64,000 bases of DNA from Pseudomonas brassicacearum subsp. brassicacearum (GCF_008801605.1 NZ_VZPJ01000002.1:372001-436000); one strand, 5' to 3'. Positions 11,874-21,837 are shown, counted from the stretch's first letter. The notes: generated by a model not told the origin, from the letters alone. Numbers and translations are program-made.

Positions 11874-13850
11874 ATGTCTCAACCCCGTGCCCGGATCGCC
11901 TCACAGCTAGGCCTTGCCCTCGCTGTGATATTGGCGGTCGTGATCTCCGGCAGTACCGTCTTTGCCCTGCGTTCGCTGGATGCTGCCAACCTCGCCACCC
12001 GTGAAGAACACCTGGCCAGCGAAGCGCGCCTGATGGCCGATCAGCTCAATACCTTTCACAGCACCCTGCGCGAGAGCACCCAGCGGTTGGCCGGTCTGTT
12101 CGAAAAACGCTTCAGCGCGGGCCTGAGCGTGCATCCGGACCAGCCAGTGACGGTGGCGGGCGTACAAACCCCAGGCTTGAGCCTGGGCAGCGAAGTGTTG
12201 AACAACAACTTCAAGGAAGTGGATGACTTCAAAACGATGACCGCCGGGGTTGCCACGGTTTTCGTGCGCAGTGGCGACGACTTCATCCGCGTCAGCACGT
12301 CATTGACCAAGCAGGACGGTACGCGGGCCATTGGTACCGTGCTCGACCGCGCCGGCCCTGCCTATGGTCCGGTGGTCAGCGGGCAGAGTTACATTGGTCG
12401 AGCCTTGCTGTTCGGACGTTACTACATGTCGCAGTACACGCCTGTACGCGACAGCAGCGGCAAGATCATTGCCGTGCTGTACGTAGGCTTCGACTACACC
12501 GATGCGCAGAGCGCGCAGTTCGAGAACCTCAAACGCTTCCGCATCGGCCAGACCGGTTCCCTGGCGCTGTTGGACGAACAAAACAAGTGGCTGGTGCCAC
12601 CGGCCGGCGTCCAGGCGCTGGACCAGGCGAGCACGACCATCGTTGGCCTGGTCAAGAAACCGGGCAAGGGCGCGTTCTGGACCGATACCGCCGAAGACTT
12701 CTACAGCGTTGCCGTACCGTTCGAAGGTGGGCCGTGGGCGGTGGTGGCGAGCATGCCCAAAACCGAGATTCGCGCCGTGACCTGGAGCGTCGGTACGCAA
12801 CTGGCCATTGGCAGCCTGCTGGCGATGTTGTTGGCGGTCGGCTCGGCGATGTGGTTGCTGCGCAGCAAACTCGCACCGCTCGGCGATCTGGTACGCCAGG
12901 CCGAAGCCTTGGGCGCCGGTGACCTGAGCGTGCGCCTGAACGTGTCCAGCCATGATGAGATCGGTCAGTTGGCCCGTGCCTTCAACCAGATGAGCCAGGC
13001 CTTGTCGACCATGGTCGAGCACATCCGCAAGGCCTCCCAGGAGGTCAACAGCCGTGCCCAGGCGCTGTCCGGGTTGTCCAGCGGGGCGTATGAAGGCATG
13101 GAACAGCAATCCGGCGAAATCACCAGTATGGCCGGCGCAGTGGAAGAGTTCAGCGCAACCTCGTTGAACATTGCCGACAACATGGGCAACACCGAGCGCC
13201 TGGCCCAGGAAAACGCCCAGCAAACCCGCATTGGCCGGACCTCGATGGACGAAGCATCGTCATCCCTGGAACAAATTGCCGGTGCGCTGAACAGCACGGC
13301 CACGGTCATCAATACCTTGGGCCAGCGTTCCCAGGAAATCGGCGGCATCGTGGGTGTGATCACCTCGATCGCCGAGCAGACCAACCTGCTGGCCTTGAAC
13401 GCCGCCATCGAAGCTGCCCGCGCAGGCGAGCAGGGCCGTGGTTTCGCCGTGGTGGCCGATGAAGTCCGCAGCCTGGCTTCTCGCACCCGCCAGGCCACTG
13501 ACGAAATTTCCAGCATGATCAACAGCATCCAGCAGGAAACCGGCAATGCCATCAGCACGATGGAGCAGGGCAACCTGTTGATGCAGGAAGGCCTGTCGCG
13601 CAACGCCAACGTGGCCACGGCCCTGGCCCGCATCGACGAGCAAAGCCGCTCGGCCGGTCAGCAATTTGCGGCGATCACCACCGCCACCCAGGAACAAAGC
13701 AGCACCGCGACCCTGCTCAGCAGCAACCTGCAAAGCATCGCCATGGCCAACAGCGAACAGCGCCAAGTGGTCTCGAACCTGGCACTCACCGCCAAGGAAC
13801 TGGAAAAGCTGGCCCAGGACCTGCGCCAAGAGGTTGATCGGTTCCGCTGA
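11874..13850 (+). CDS. methyl-accepting chemotaxis protein with Cache 3/Cache 2 ligand domain
   Basis: A 658-residue chemoreceptor. Order: TM1 (about 10-32), periplasmic Cache-type sensor (about 35-300, with [11 protein letters not shown] and [11 protein letters not shown] typical of Cache_3-Cache_2), TM2 (about 303-325), HAMP (about 330-385), and a cytoplasmic signalling domain with the conserved hairpin [23 protein letters not shown] at 11874 has CAGGAG 6 bases upstream. No CheB/CheR docking pentapeptide is seen at the C-terminus (ends QEVDRFR). Ligand unknown; no chemotaxis genes are nearby. Confidence 0.93.
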   Translation: MSQPRARIASQLGLALAVILAVVISGSTVFALRSLDAANLATREEHLASEARLMADQLNTFHSTLRESTQRLAGLFEKRFSAGLSVHPDQPVTVAGVQTPGLSLGSEVLNNNFKEVDDFKTMTAGVATVFVRSGDDFIRVSTSLTKQDGTRAIGTVLDRAGPAYGPVVSGQSYIGRALLFGRYYMSQYTPVRDSSGKIIAVLYVGFDYTDAQSAQFENLKRFRIGQTGSLALLDEQNKWLVPPAGVQALDQASTTIVGLVKKPGKGAFWTDTAEDFYSVAVPFEGGPWAVVASMPKTEIRAVTWSVGTQLAIGSLLAMLLAVGSAMWLLRSKLAPLGDLVRQAEALGAGDLSVRLNVSSHDEIGQLARAFNQMSQALSTMVEHIRKASQEVNSRAQALSGLSSGAYEGMEQQSGEITSMAGAVEEFSATSLNIADNMGNTERLAQENAQQTRIGRTSMDEASSSLEQIAGALNSTATVINTLGQRSQEIGGIVGVITSIAEQTNLLALNAAIEAARAGEQGRGFAVVADEVRSLASRTRQATDEISSMINSIQQETGNAISTMEQGNLLMQEGLSRNANVATALARIDEQSRSAGQQFAAITTATQEQSSTATLLSSNLQSIAMANSEQRQVVSNLALTAKELEKLAQDLRQEVDRFR

Positions 13851-13881
13851 GGCGTCCCGTCACGAGCAAGTTCCCCCACAC

Positions 13882-13974
13882 CCCTGTGGAGCGAGCTTGC
13901 TCGCGATGACGGCTTCCCGGCCAACATCATCTCAATCTGACCCACCGCTATCGCGAGCAAGCTCGCTCCCGCAA
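13882..13974. repeat. REPIN, GTGGGAGCGAGCTTGCTCGCG family (slightly degenerate)
   Basis: Left half CCCTGTGGAGCGAGCTTGCT lacks one G of the usual GTGGGAG; right half ends CTCGCTCCCGCAAAAG. It lies between the chemoreceptor and the aldose-epimerase-like gene. Confidence 0.85.
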
Positions 13975-14086
13975 AAGCTACCACCCTGGTGTCGTTTCTT
14001 TTTTAGGAATATTGCTGTTTTTAAGCTTGCTGAAACGTTTCTTCAAGTCTATAAAAACCGCACAACTCCAATAAAAGGTCGTGACC

Positions 14087-15301
14087 ATGACTCCGCTCAA
14101 ACTCCTCATCACCCTTGGCGCCTTGGGCGCTGCCTCCCATGCGATGGCTTGGGACTACGTCCTGCTGGATACGGATAAAGCCGCTCAACCCTGGCAAATC
14201 ACCAGCCAGCAACTCGGCGTGAAGACCGGCAAACCCTTTTCCGTGACGATGCGCACCCTGCACGGCGGCCGCCAGGAAGGCGTCAGCATCGTCGACATCG
14301 ACAATGGCACCCTGAAGCTGTCAGTCGTACCGACCCGTGGCATGAACGTGCTGCAGGCTTCGGTCGGGAATGTGCGCATGGGTTGGGATTCGCCCGTCAA
14401 GGAGGTGGTCAATCCGGCGTTCATCGAACTCAACGGCCGAGGCGGGCTGGGCTGGCTCGAAGGTTTCAACGAGCTGGTCACCCGTTGCGGCTACGAGTGG
14501 GTCGGCCATCCCGGCATGGACAACGGTGAGCTGCTGACCCTGCATGGCCGCGCCGCCAACATTCCAGCCAACAAAGTCACGTTGCACATTGATGAAAAAC
14601 CGCCTTACGCCATCACCCTGCGCGGCGAGTTGAAGGAGCAGGCGTTCAAGAAGGTCGACTTCTCGGTGCAGACCGAACTGGTCACCGAGCCCGGCAGCGT
14701 GACGTTCGCGCTCAGCGACACGCTGACCAACAACGGTGACTATCCGAAGGAGTACCAGGCGCTCTACCACAGCAACTTCAGCACGCCGTTCCTGGAGCAG
14801 GGCGCCCGTTTCGTGGCACCGGTCAAGCAGGTCTCGCCGTTCAACGACAAGGCCAAGGGCGATTTGTCCGATTGGCAAACCTACCGGGGTCCCACCAAGG
14901 ATTACGACGAAACCGTCTACAACGTCGTGCCATACGCCGACGCCAAGGGCGACACACTCACCGTGCTGCACAACAAGGCCGGTAGCCTCGGTGTGTCAGT
15001 GGGATTCAACACCAGCACGCTTCCGGTGTTCTCCCTGTGGAAAAACACCGACACCCAAGGCCAGGGCTACGTGACCGGTCTGGAGCCAGGCACCAGTTTT
15101 TCCTATAACCGTCGGTATCAGCGCCCCTTGGGTCTGGTCCCCACCATCGCACCGAAAGAACACAAGCAGTTCCAGATCCACTACAGCCTGTTGGCGGACA
15201 AGGGCGCTGTGGATAAGGCCCTCAAGCGCATCGATACCATCCAGAACGGTCAGAAAACCGAGGTGCGGGAAACGCCGTTGGTGGACCTGAGCAAACCATA
15301 A
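14087..15301 (+). CDS. exported aldose 1-epimerase family protein (DUF4432)
   Basis: A 404-residue protein of the galactose-mutarotase-like superfamily, DUF4432 branch. It has a signal peptide ending SHAMA before WDYVLLD, so it is probably periplasmic. The core keeps mutarotase-like features: LSVVPTRGMNVL near the N-terminus, LYHSNFSTPFLEQGARF in the middle and VTGLEPGTSFSYNRRYQ near the end. ATG at 14087 is preferred over GTG at 14081 because AAAGG lies 8 bases before it. Substrate unknown; no sugar genes are adjacent. Confidence 0.75.
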   Translation: MTPLKLLITLGALGAASHAMAWDYVLLDTDKAAQPWQITSQQLGVKTGKPFSVTMRTLHGGRQEGVSIVDIDNGTLKLSVVPTRGMNVLQASVGNVRMGWDSPVKEVVNPAFIELNGRGGLGWLEGFNELVTRCGYEWVGHPGMDNGELLTLHGRAANIPANKVTLHIDEKPPYAITLRGELKEQAFKKVDFSVQTELVTEPGSVTFALSDTLTNNGDYPKEYQALYHSNFSTPFLEQGARFVAPVKQVSPFNDKAKGDLSDWQTYRGPTKDYDETVYNVVPYADAKGDTLTVLHNKAGSLGVSVGFNTSTLPVFSLWKNTDTQGQGYVTGLEPGTSFSYNRRYQRPLGLVPTIAPKEHKQFQIHYSLLADKGAVDKALKRIDTIQNGQKTEVRETPLVDLSKP

Positions 15302-15307
15302 GGCGGT

Positions 15308-16801
15308 TCAGGAGCTAGTCGGCCGATACTGCAGTGCTTCGGCCAGATGTTCGCGGCGGATACACGCCGCTTGCTCCAGGTCTGCCAGCGTCCGGGCGAC
15401 CTTGAGCAAGCGGTGGGCGGCGCGCAACGACAGGGTCAGCCGTTCGCAGGCGGTTTCCAGCCAGGTTTCATCGGTTGTGGATAACTTGCAATGCTGACGC
15501 AACCCCGGCAAATCGAGGAAGGCGTTGGCGCAGCCCTGGCGTCTATGCTGACGCTCCCGGGCCTCGGCCACCTGCTCGGCGACCGTGGCGGTATCGTCTC
15601 CGGATTCGCTCCTGGGGTTCAACGCCGTTGCTTCCCGGGCGACGGTCAGGTGCAGGTCGATGCGGTCCAGCAGCGGGCCGGAGAGTTTGTTGCGGTAGCG
15701 CTGCACCATGTCCGGTGTACAGCAGCAGCGGCCGCTGGGTTCGCCAAGATATCCACAGGGGCAGGGGTTCATCGCCGCCACCAACTGGAAGCGCGCCGGG
15801 AAGCGTACTCGGTCACGGGCGCGAGAAACCACGATGTGCCCAGATTCCAACGGCTCTCTCAGGACCTCCAGCACCCTGCGGTCGAATTCCGGCAGTTCAT
15901 CCAGAAACAGCACGCCATGGTGGGCGAGGGTGATCTCCCCCGGTTGCGGTTTTGACCCGCCACCCACTAGCGCGGGCCCGGAAGCCGAATGGTGCGGCTG
16001 TCGAAATGGACGCTGCGGCCAATGGCTCAACGGCACGCAACTGGCCACCGACTGGATGGCCGCGACCTCCAGCGCCTCACTCTCGGCCAGCGGTGGCAAC
16101 AGCCCCGGCAGGCGGCTCGCCAACAGCGTCTTGCCGGTGCCCGGTGGCCCGCTGAACAACAGGTTATGAGCCCCCGCGGCGGCAATCAGCAAGGCCCGCT
16201 TGGCCCCGGCCTGGCCTTGTACTTCGTTCAAGTCGGGGTAGGGCTTGCTGGCCGAAAGCAGCCCATTGGAAACGAAAGGCTCGACCGGTGTGTGCCCATT
16301 GAAGTGCGCCACCGCTTCGAGCAGATGGTCCACGGCGATCACCTTCAACCCCGAGGCCAGGCAGGCCTCCTCGGCATTGGCCCGCGGTACCACCAGGATG
16401 CGCCCGGCCTTGCGCGCCGCCAGCGCTGCGGGCAATACCCCGCGCACCGGTCGTACCGCGCCGGACAATGCCAGTTCACCCAGGCATTCCACGTCATCCA
16501 GCGTCAGGGTTGGCACCTGCACGCTGGCCGACAGGATCCCCAAGGCGATGGCCAGGTCGAAGCGCCCGCCGTCCTTTGGCAGGTCCGCCGGCGCCAGGTT
16601 CAGGGTGATGCGCCGTGCCGGGAAATTCAGCCCCGAATTGATGATCGCGCTGCGCACCCGATCCTTGCTTTCCTTCACCGCCGCCTCCGGCAGGCCAACC
16701 ATCGTCAGCGACGGCAAGCCATTGGCCAGGTGGACTTCAACGGTAACGGCAGGAGCCTCGACCCCTACTTGGGCGCGACTGTGGACGATGGCAAGCGACA
16801 T
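15308..16801 (-). CDS. comM: YifB/ComM-type Mg-chelatase-like AAA+ ATPase
   Basis: A 497-residue AAA+ protein. N-terminal Lon-protease-like fold (about 1-170, SRAQVGVEAPAVTVEVHLA), Walker A GPPGTGKT near residue 218, Walker B GVLFLDELPEF, a CPCGYLGEPSGRCCC cysteine cluster, and C-terminal LSLRAAHRLLKVARTLADL. In competent bacteria ComM is a hexameric helicase that promotes branch migration during natural transformation. In P. aeruginosa (PA5290) comM lies near ubiK; here about 2.6 kb of accessory DNA separates the two. Confidence 0.92.
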   Translation of the reverse strand: MSLAIVHSRAQVGVEAPAVTVEVHLANGLPSLTMVGLPEAAVKESKDRVRSAIINSGLNFPARRITLNLAPADLPKDGGRFDLAIALGILSASVQVPTLTLDDVECLGELALSGAVRPVRGVLPAALAARKAGRILVVPRANAEEACLASGLKVIAVDHLLEAVAHFNGHTPVEPFVSNGLLSASKPYPDLNEVQGQAGAKRALLIAAAGAHNLLFSGPPGTGKTLLASRLPGLLPPLAESEALEVAAIQSVASCVPLSHWPQRPFRQPHHSASGPALVGGGSKPQPGEITLAHHGVLFLDELPEFDRRVLEVLREPLESGHIVVSRARDRVRFPARFQLVAAMNPCPCGYLGEPSGRCCCTPDMVQRYRNKLSGPLLDRIDLHLTVAREATALNPRSESGDDTATVAEQVAEARERQHRRQGCANAFLDLPGLRQHCKLSTTDETWLETACERLTLSLRAAHRLLKVARTLADLEQAACIRREHLAEALQYRPTSS

Positions 16802-17067
16802 GAATCGTTCCTTGAGTGAATAGGGCGCCGCGTCCTGCGGCTCTGGAAGATTAGTCGTGGGGATGAACTTGGGCGGGGAAATTGAAGGGAGAAAATTTGG
16901 CAGGATGTTTCGAGGGCAAGTGACAGCCGAGGGGCGCCAGGCGTGATGCGGTAGCGGATATCACCGCCTCACCTGGCCACGCAAAATGCCCGGAAAGGGC
17001 CCTCTGCTAGACTGCGATTTGCCCAGTCGGCACTTGGCGGTATCAACGGCACAGCGAGGAAGTAGCC

Positions 17068-18342
17068 ATGAACGATCTGCTGGCTCTGTTAACCGACAAG
17101 CGCTTCATGCCCCACGGGCATTGCTACATGTGGCGTCCGGATCTGCTGTGGACCAATGTGATCGCCGATGGCTTGATCGCCCTGTCCTACGTCACCATCC
17201 CTTTCACGCTCCTGTACTTTATCCACAAGCGCAAGGACGTGCCGTTTGACTGGATGCTCGCGGCCTTTGGCGTGTTTATCCTGGCTTGCGGGACCAGCCA
17301 TGTGATGGAGATCCTGACCATCTGGCAGCCTTATTACTGGCTGACAGCGCTGGTCAAGGTGATCACCGCGATTGCCTCGGTGATTACCGCCATCCTGTTG
17401 GTCCGGCTGGTGCCGGCGGCCCTGAAGATCCCCAGCCCGCAGCAATTGGCCAAGGTCAACGACGAGTTACGCGAGGCCCAGGCTGAACTGGTCACCACCG
17501 CGCGCCGCGCCGGCATGGCAGAGATCGCCACCAATGTGCTGCACAACGTGGGCAATGTGCTCAATAGTGTCAATGTGTCAGCCCAGGTCCTGTACGAGAA
17601 GGTGCACACCTCCAAGGGGCCAGGGGTGGCCAAGGTAGCCCAGTTGATGAAGGAGCATCCCGATGACCTCGGTGACTTCATCAGCAGCGACCCGAAAGGT
17701 CGGGCGCTACCGGACTATCTCGACAAGCTGGCCGACGCGCTGGCCGTCGAGCAGCAGGGCATGATCGCCGAGTTGGCGCAGTTGACCCGCAGAATCGACC
17801 ACATCAAGGAAATCGTCGCCACCCAGCAATCCTACGCCGGCAACGCCAGCGTGCTGGAGCCGGGTTCGCTGCGAGAACTGGTCGAGGATGTCGTGCGCAT
17901 TTGCGATGTGTCCCTGGCCCGCCACCACATCACGCTGATCAAGGAGTTCAGCGATGTTCCGCAAATGCCCCTGGACAAGCATCGAGTGCTGCAGATCCTG
18001 GTCAATCTGATCAACAACGCGAAGCAGGCGCTGGATGCGGGGGCGAACCGGCCGCCGCAGATCATCCTGCGCCTGAAGGTCGTTGACGAGGGGCGCGTGC
18101 GAGTTGAGGTCGAGGACAATGGCGAGGGGATATCGCAGGACAATCTTGCGCGGGTGTTCGAGCACGGTTTCACCACGCGTGTCGACGGCCACGGTTTTGG
18201 CCTGCACAGCTGCATTCTGGCTGCGCACGAGATGGGCGGCGATCTGACCGTGCAGAGCGCCGGGCCGGGCAGGGGCGCGCTGTTTATTCTGGTGCTGCCG
18301 CTGGCGTCGACTCCGGACCGAGTGGTTGAGCAGTCGGCATGA
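17068..18342 (+). CDS. sensor histidine kinase with ethylene-receptor-like membrane domain
   Basis: A 424-residue protein. Residues about 30-125 form three membrane helices matching the ethylene-binding domain of plant ETR1: Asp34, Tyr41, Ile44, Pro45, Cys74 and His78 each fall 9 positions after ETR1 Asp25, Tyr32, Ile35, Pro36, Cys65 and His69. Cys and His (ACGTSH) are the copper ligands in ETR1. A short coiled linker leads to an atypical phosphoacceptor box (VLHNVGNVLNS, His159) and an HATPase domain with N box (NLINNAKQAL), DNGEGI and GHGFGLH. No response regulator is adjacent. The kinase assignment is solid; ethylene or copper binding is inference. Confidence 0.88.
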   Translation: MNDLLALLTDKRFMPHGHCYMWRPDLLWTNVIADGLIALSYVTIPFTLLYFIHKRKDVPFDWMLAAFGVFILACGTSHVMEILTIWQPYYWLTALVKVITAIASVITAILLVRLVPAALKIPSPQQLAKVNDELREAQAELVTTARRAGMAEIATNVLHNVGNVLNSVNVSAQVLYEKVHTSKGPGVAKVAQLMKEHPDDLGDFISSDPKGRALPDYLDKLADALAVEQQGMIAELAQLTRRIDHIKEIVATQQSYAGNASVLEPGSLRELVEDVVRICDVSLARHHITLIKEFSDVPQMPLDKHRVLQILVNLINNAKQALDAGANRPPQIILRLKVVDEGRVRVEVEDNGEGISQDNLARVFEHGFTTRVDGHGFGLHSCILAAHEMGGDLTVQSAGPGRGALFILVLPLASTPDRVVEQSA

Positions 18343-18666
18343 AGCCTTTCTCACGAAAGTCCAATTCATTCGTTTTACACCGACCAGACTCTAGAGCGAG
18401 GTCCGATCAGCGAGGCGGAGAAGCTTGATGTCGTCGAGAAACTCCGATGAGCACAGGTCGCAGATCAATACCAGCGCCACAATTTATGAAGTTAACATCG
18501 CGACTACCTCCACTTGTTGACCTTTTCGAGATAGTTAGACCGATAGGGCCCTCCGCCAATCCTACCCAGCGTGCAAAGCGCCTCCCCAACCCCAGGCGAG
18601 TAAGGAAGTTGTCTGCTAAAAATAACTCAGACGAAATTTCTCTGCTCCCTGAAATAGGAGAGGCGC
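18343..18666. other. non-coding, lower-GC stretch in the accessory region
   Basis: About 320 bases between the kinase and the orphan gene, visibly richer in A+T than flanking genes. Short open frames on both strands show no codon bias, no ribosome site and no family motif. No terminator hairpin was recognised after the kinase stop. The stretch supplies the AGGAG box of the following gene at its right end. Confidence 0.5.
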
Positions 18667-19248
18667 ATGCCGGAAATAACCTTGACAACTGCTGATACAA
18701 GCGGATGGACAAACTGCGTCAGACGCGATTTGCCTGAACGGTCGATTAGCCGATTGATACCCGATGGCGAGCGGAGCAATAGGCCGCTGGAGCCTCCCGG
18801 GGCGCTGGACGGAAATTATTGGAAAAGCAGCGTCCCCGCCATTCGCAATCTGCACTACACGTACGTCGATACGGGGTATTCGCGCGTTGAGCAAAACGAC
18901 GTTCTATGGTCGGACTCGGCCTCCTGGTGCACGATGCTTTCTGTATGGTCGCCAGGAAAAGCAGGACTGGCGCACATCCCACCCAGCCCGCTTGTCAGGA
19001 AAGATGTTGATACGCTACTCGAGAGTTTTCATACCATTCCCACCGAAATTCACATGGTGACCATGCCGGTACATCGCGACAGGGCTGACGGCTTTGCAAT
19101 GGTGCGTCAATGCGTCATGAGTTACTACGGGCACAACTACGCCGGCATCAAGGTTTTCCTGATCACTGGGTACAAGGGGAAGGAATGGGAGCAGCGGCAC
19201 CAGATTGGAGTGGACCCAAGGAGTGGCGCGTTTCCGGTTTTCAACTGA
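18667..19248 (+). CDS. orphan protein, possible Cys-His deamidase-fold domain
   Basis: A 193-residue protein not recognised with confidence. ATG at 18667 has an excellent AGGAG box 6 bases upstream, supporting a real gene. Residues 81-110 read WSDSASWCTML... GLAHIPPSP: Cys88 and His103 are 15 apart, the spacing of the catalytic Cys866 and His881 in CNF1, and loosely resemble the Cys-His pair of CheD. There is no signal peptide or membrane helix; the N-terminus is proline-rich. Base composition (about 52 % GC) is below that of its neighbours, suggesting transfer. A toxin- or effector-like glutamine deamidase is a guess from the motif. Confidence 0.6.
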   Translation: MPEITLTTADTSGWTNCVRRDLPERSISRLIPDGERSNRPLEPPGALDGNYWKSSVPAIRNLHYTYVDTGYSRVEQNDVLWSDSASWCTMLSVWSPGKAGLAHIPPSPLVRKDVDTLLESFHTIPTEIHMVTMPVHRDRADGFAMVRQCVMSYYGHNYAGIKVFLITGYKGKEWEQRHQIGVDPRSGAFPVFN

Positions 19249-19286
19249 GCCAACTCGAAGCGCCGTACCAGTGGTTACCTGCAGAA

Positions 19287-19424
19287 TTATTTCGCCCCGG
19301 CCACGTAAACAATCATCGTCACAGCCATCCCGAGCATGCCGCGGCTGATGTGTTCGTCAAGTAAGGTGGTCACCAGCGCCAGACCCCAAAACGGCTGCAG
19401 CAACTTAAAATATCGCTGCTCTCG
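19287..19424 (-). pseudogene. remnant of EamA/DMT transporter C-terminus
   Basis: On the minus strand about 40 codons ending with a stop at 19287 read YFKLLQPFWGLALV, then HISRGMLGMAVTM and IVYVAGAK. This matches the last two helices of EamA-type drug/metabolite transporters (the LQPxWGLxLxxLLLGE and GxxLIxxGVYL region), but nothing upstream continues the family and no start exists. It is best read as the 3' end of a deleted permease gene between the orphan gene and ubiK. Confidence 0.55.
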
Positions 19425-19445
19425 GCAGTTCTACGGGGACACTCG

Positions 19446-19706
19446 TTATTCGATAGGTGGACTCATCTTTGCCTCAAGCTCGGCAACCTTGGCCTCCAGG
19501 CTTTCGAGCCGCGCCCGGCTCCGGGCCAGCACAACCATCTGGCTGTCGAATTCTTCCCGGCTTACCAGGTCCAGTTTGCTGAAGCCGCTTTGCAGCAGGG
19601 CCTTGAACTGGCTTTCGATTTCGCTTTTGGGCAGCGGCGTGTCGCCACTCAAGATGCGGGAGGCGTGGCCGCTCAGGGCGTCGAGGAGGTCTTTGGGCGC
19701 AAGCAT
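19446..19706 (-). CDS. ubiK: ubiquinone biosynthesis accessory factor UbiK (BMFP/YqiC family)
   Basis: An 86-residue protein with an amphipathic N-terminal helix (MLAPKDLLDALSGHAS) and a C-terminal coiled coil (residues about 50-82, LARSRARLESLEAKVAELEAK), as in the BMFP/YqiC family. E. coli UbiK binds UbiJ and the Ubi enzyme complex and is needed for efficient aerobic ubiquinone synthesis. In P. aeruginosa the homologue PA5289 sits beside glnK, as here. Confidence 0.88.
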   Translation of the reverse strand: MLAPKDLLDALSGHASRILSGDTPLPKSEIESQFKALLQSGFSKLDLVSREEFDSQMVVLARSRARLESLEAKVAELEAKMSPPIE

Positions 19707-19879
19707 GGCAGGTGTCCTGAAAACAATGGCGGGCAGTGTATCACGCAGTGTCTATAGTCAATTCGCAAGCCAGGGATGCACGCTTTTCGCGCATAGGCCC
19801 GGGCGTGGCTGCACTGTTGTTGTGCGTATCGCTGCGGTTCTTGGCGCAACGCACGTCGAGCAGGTGGCCAAGAGACTGA

Positions 19880-20458
<579 letters not shown>

Positions 20459-20491
20459 GCCGCCAAACCCAACGCCCCAGGAGAAAACAAT

Positions 20492-21826
20492 ATGACTCTG
20501 CGTAAATTCGCAGGGCTAGGAGCCCTGTTGTCCTTCGCAATGCCTGGCCTGGCCATGGCAGAAGAAGCGGCAGCCCCAGTCCTGAACTCCGGCGACACCG
20601 CCTGGATGCTCACGGCCACGATTCTTGTACTGTTCATGACCATCCCTGGCCTGGCGCTGTTCTACGGCGGCATGGTTCGGTCGAAAAACCTTCTTTCCGT
20701 GATGATGCAGTGCTTTGCCATTACCGGTCTGATCAGCATCCTGTGGGTCATCTATGGCTACAGCATTGCGTTCGACACCACCGGCATGGAGCAGGGCGTC
20801 GTCAACTTCAATTCCTTCATCGGCGGTTTCGGCAAAGCGTTTCTGGCAGGCGTCACGCCAGCCAGCCTGACCGGCCCGGCGGCGCTGTTCCCTGAAGCAG
20901 TGTTCATCACCTTCCAGATGACCTTCGCCATCATCACCCCGGCCCTGATCGTCGGCGCATTTGCCGAGCGGATGAAGTTCTCCGCCATGCTGGTCTTCAT
21001 GGGCGTGTGGTTCACCCTGGTGTATGCACCGATTGCCCACATGGTCTGGTCCGGTAACGGCGGCCTGCTGTGGGACTGGGGCGTGCTGGACTTCGCTGGC
21101 GGCACCGTGGTGCACATCAACGCCGGTATCGCAGGCCTGGTGGCGTGCCTGGTATTGGGCAAGCGCAAAGGCTTCCCGACCACGCCAATGGCGCCGCATA
21201 ACCTGGGTTACACCCTGATGGGCGCGGCCATGCTGTGGGTCGGCTGGTTTGGCTTCAACGCCGGTTCCGCTGTCGCGGCCAACGGCACCGCCGGCATGGC
21301 GATGCTGGTAACCCAGATCGCGACCGCTGCGGCGGCGCTGGGCTGGATGTTTGCCGAGTGGATCACCCACGGCAAGCCAAGCGCACTGGGCATCGCCTCG
21401 GGCGTGGTGGCGGGCCTGGTTGCTATCACCCCGGCTGCCGGCACCGTGGGCCCGATGGGCGCTCTGGTCATCGGCCTGGCAGCAGGCGTGGTGTGCTTCT
21501 TCTGCGCCACTACCCTCAAGCGCAAGCTCGGCTACGACGACTCCCTGGACGCCTTCGGCGTACACGGCATCGGCGGTATCCTCGGCGCGATCCTGACCGG
21601 TGTGTTTGCAGCACCGGCCCTGGGTGGCTTCGGCACCGTGACCGATATCGGTGCGCAAGTGTGGATTCAATTCAAGGGCGTGGGTTTCACGGTGGTCTAC
21701 ACCGCGATCGTCACCTTCATCATCCTCAAGGTCCTGGACGCCGTCATGGGTCTGCGTGTCACCGAGGAAGAAGAAGCCGTGGGCCTGGACCTGGCCCAGC
21801 ACAACGAGCGTGGCTACAACCTGTAA
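20492..21826 (+). CDS. amtB: ammonium transporter AmtB
   Basis: A 444-residue inner-membrane ammonium channel with a cleavable signal peptide (ending GLAMA before EEAAAP) and eleven further helices. The twin pore histidines are visible in GTVVHINAGIAGL and FGVHGIGGILGAI; the Amt signature GGMVRSKNLLSVMMQC is near the N-terminus. Works with GlnK, encoded just upstream. Ribosome site AGGAG precedes the ATG; a strong terminator follows. Confidence 0.96.
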   Translation: MTLRKFAGLGALLSFAMPGLAMAEEAAAPVLNSGDTAWMLTATILVLFMTIPGLALFYGGMVRSKNLLSVMMQCFAITGLISILWVIYGYSIAFDTTGMEQGVVNFNSFIGGFGKAFLAGVTPASLTGPAALFPEAVFITFQMTFAIITPALIVGAFAERMKFSAMLVFMGVWFTLVYAPIAHMVWSGNGGLLWDWGVLDFAGGTVVHINAGIAGLVACLVLGKRKGFPTTPMAPHNLGYTLMGAAMLWVGWFGFNAGSAVAANGTAGMAMLVTQIATAAAALGWMFAEWITHGKPSALGIASGVVAGLVAITPAAGTVGPMGALVIGLAAGVVCFFCATTLKRKLGYDDSLDAFGVHGIGGILGAILTGVFAAPALGGFGTVTDIGAQVWIQFKGVGFTVVYTAIVTFIILKVLDAVMGLRVTEEEEAVGLDLAQHNERGYNL

Positions 21827-21837
21827 GCGCACGCAAT

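Noticed and set aside
18447..18695. 82-codon plus frame before the orphan gene
   Set aside because: No ribosome site, unusual codon use, and it overlaps the well-supported start at 18667.
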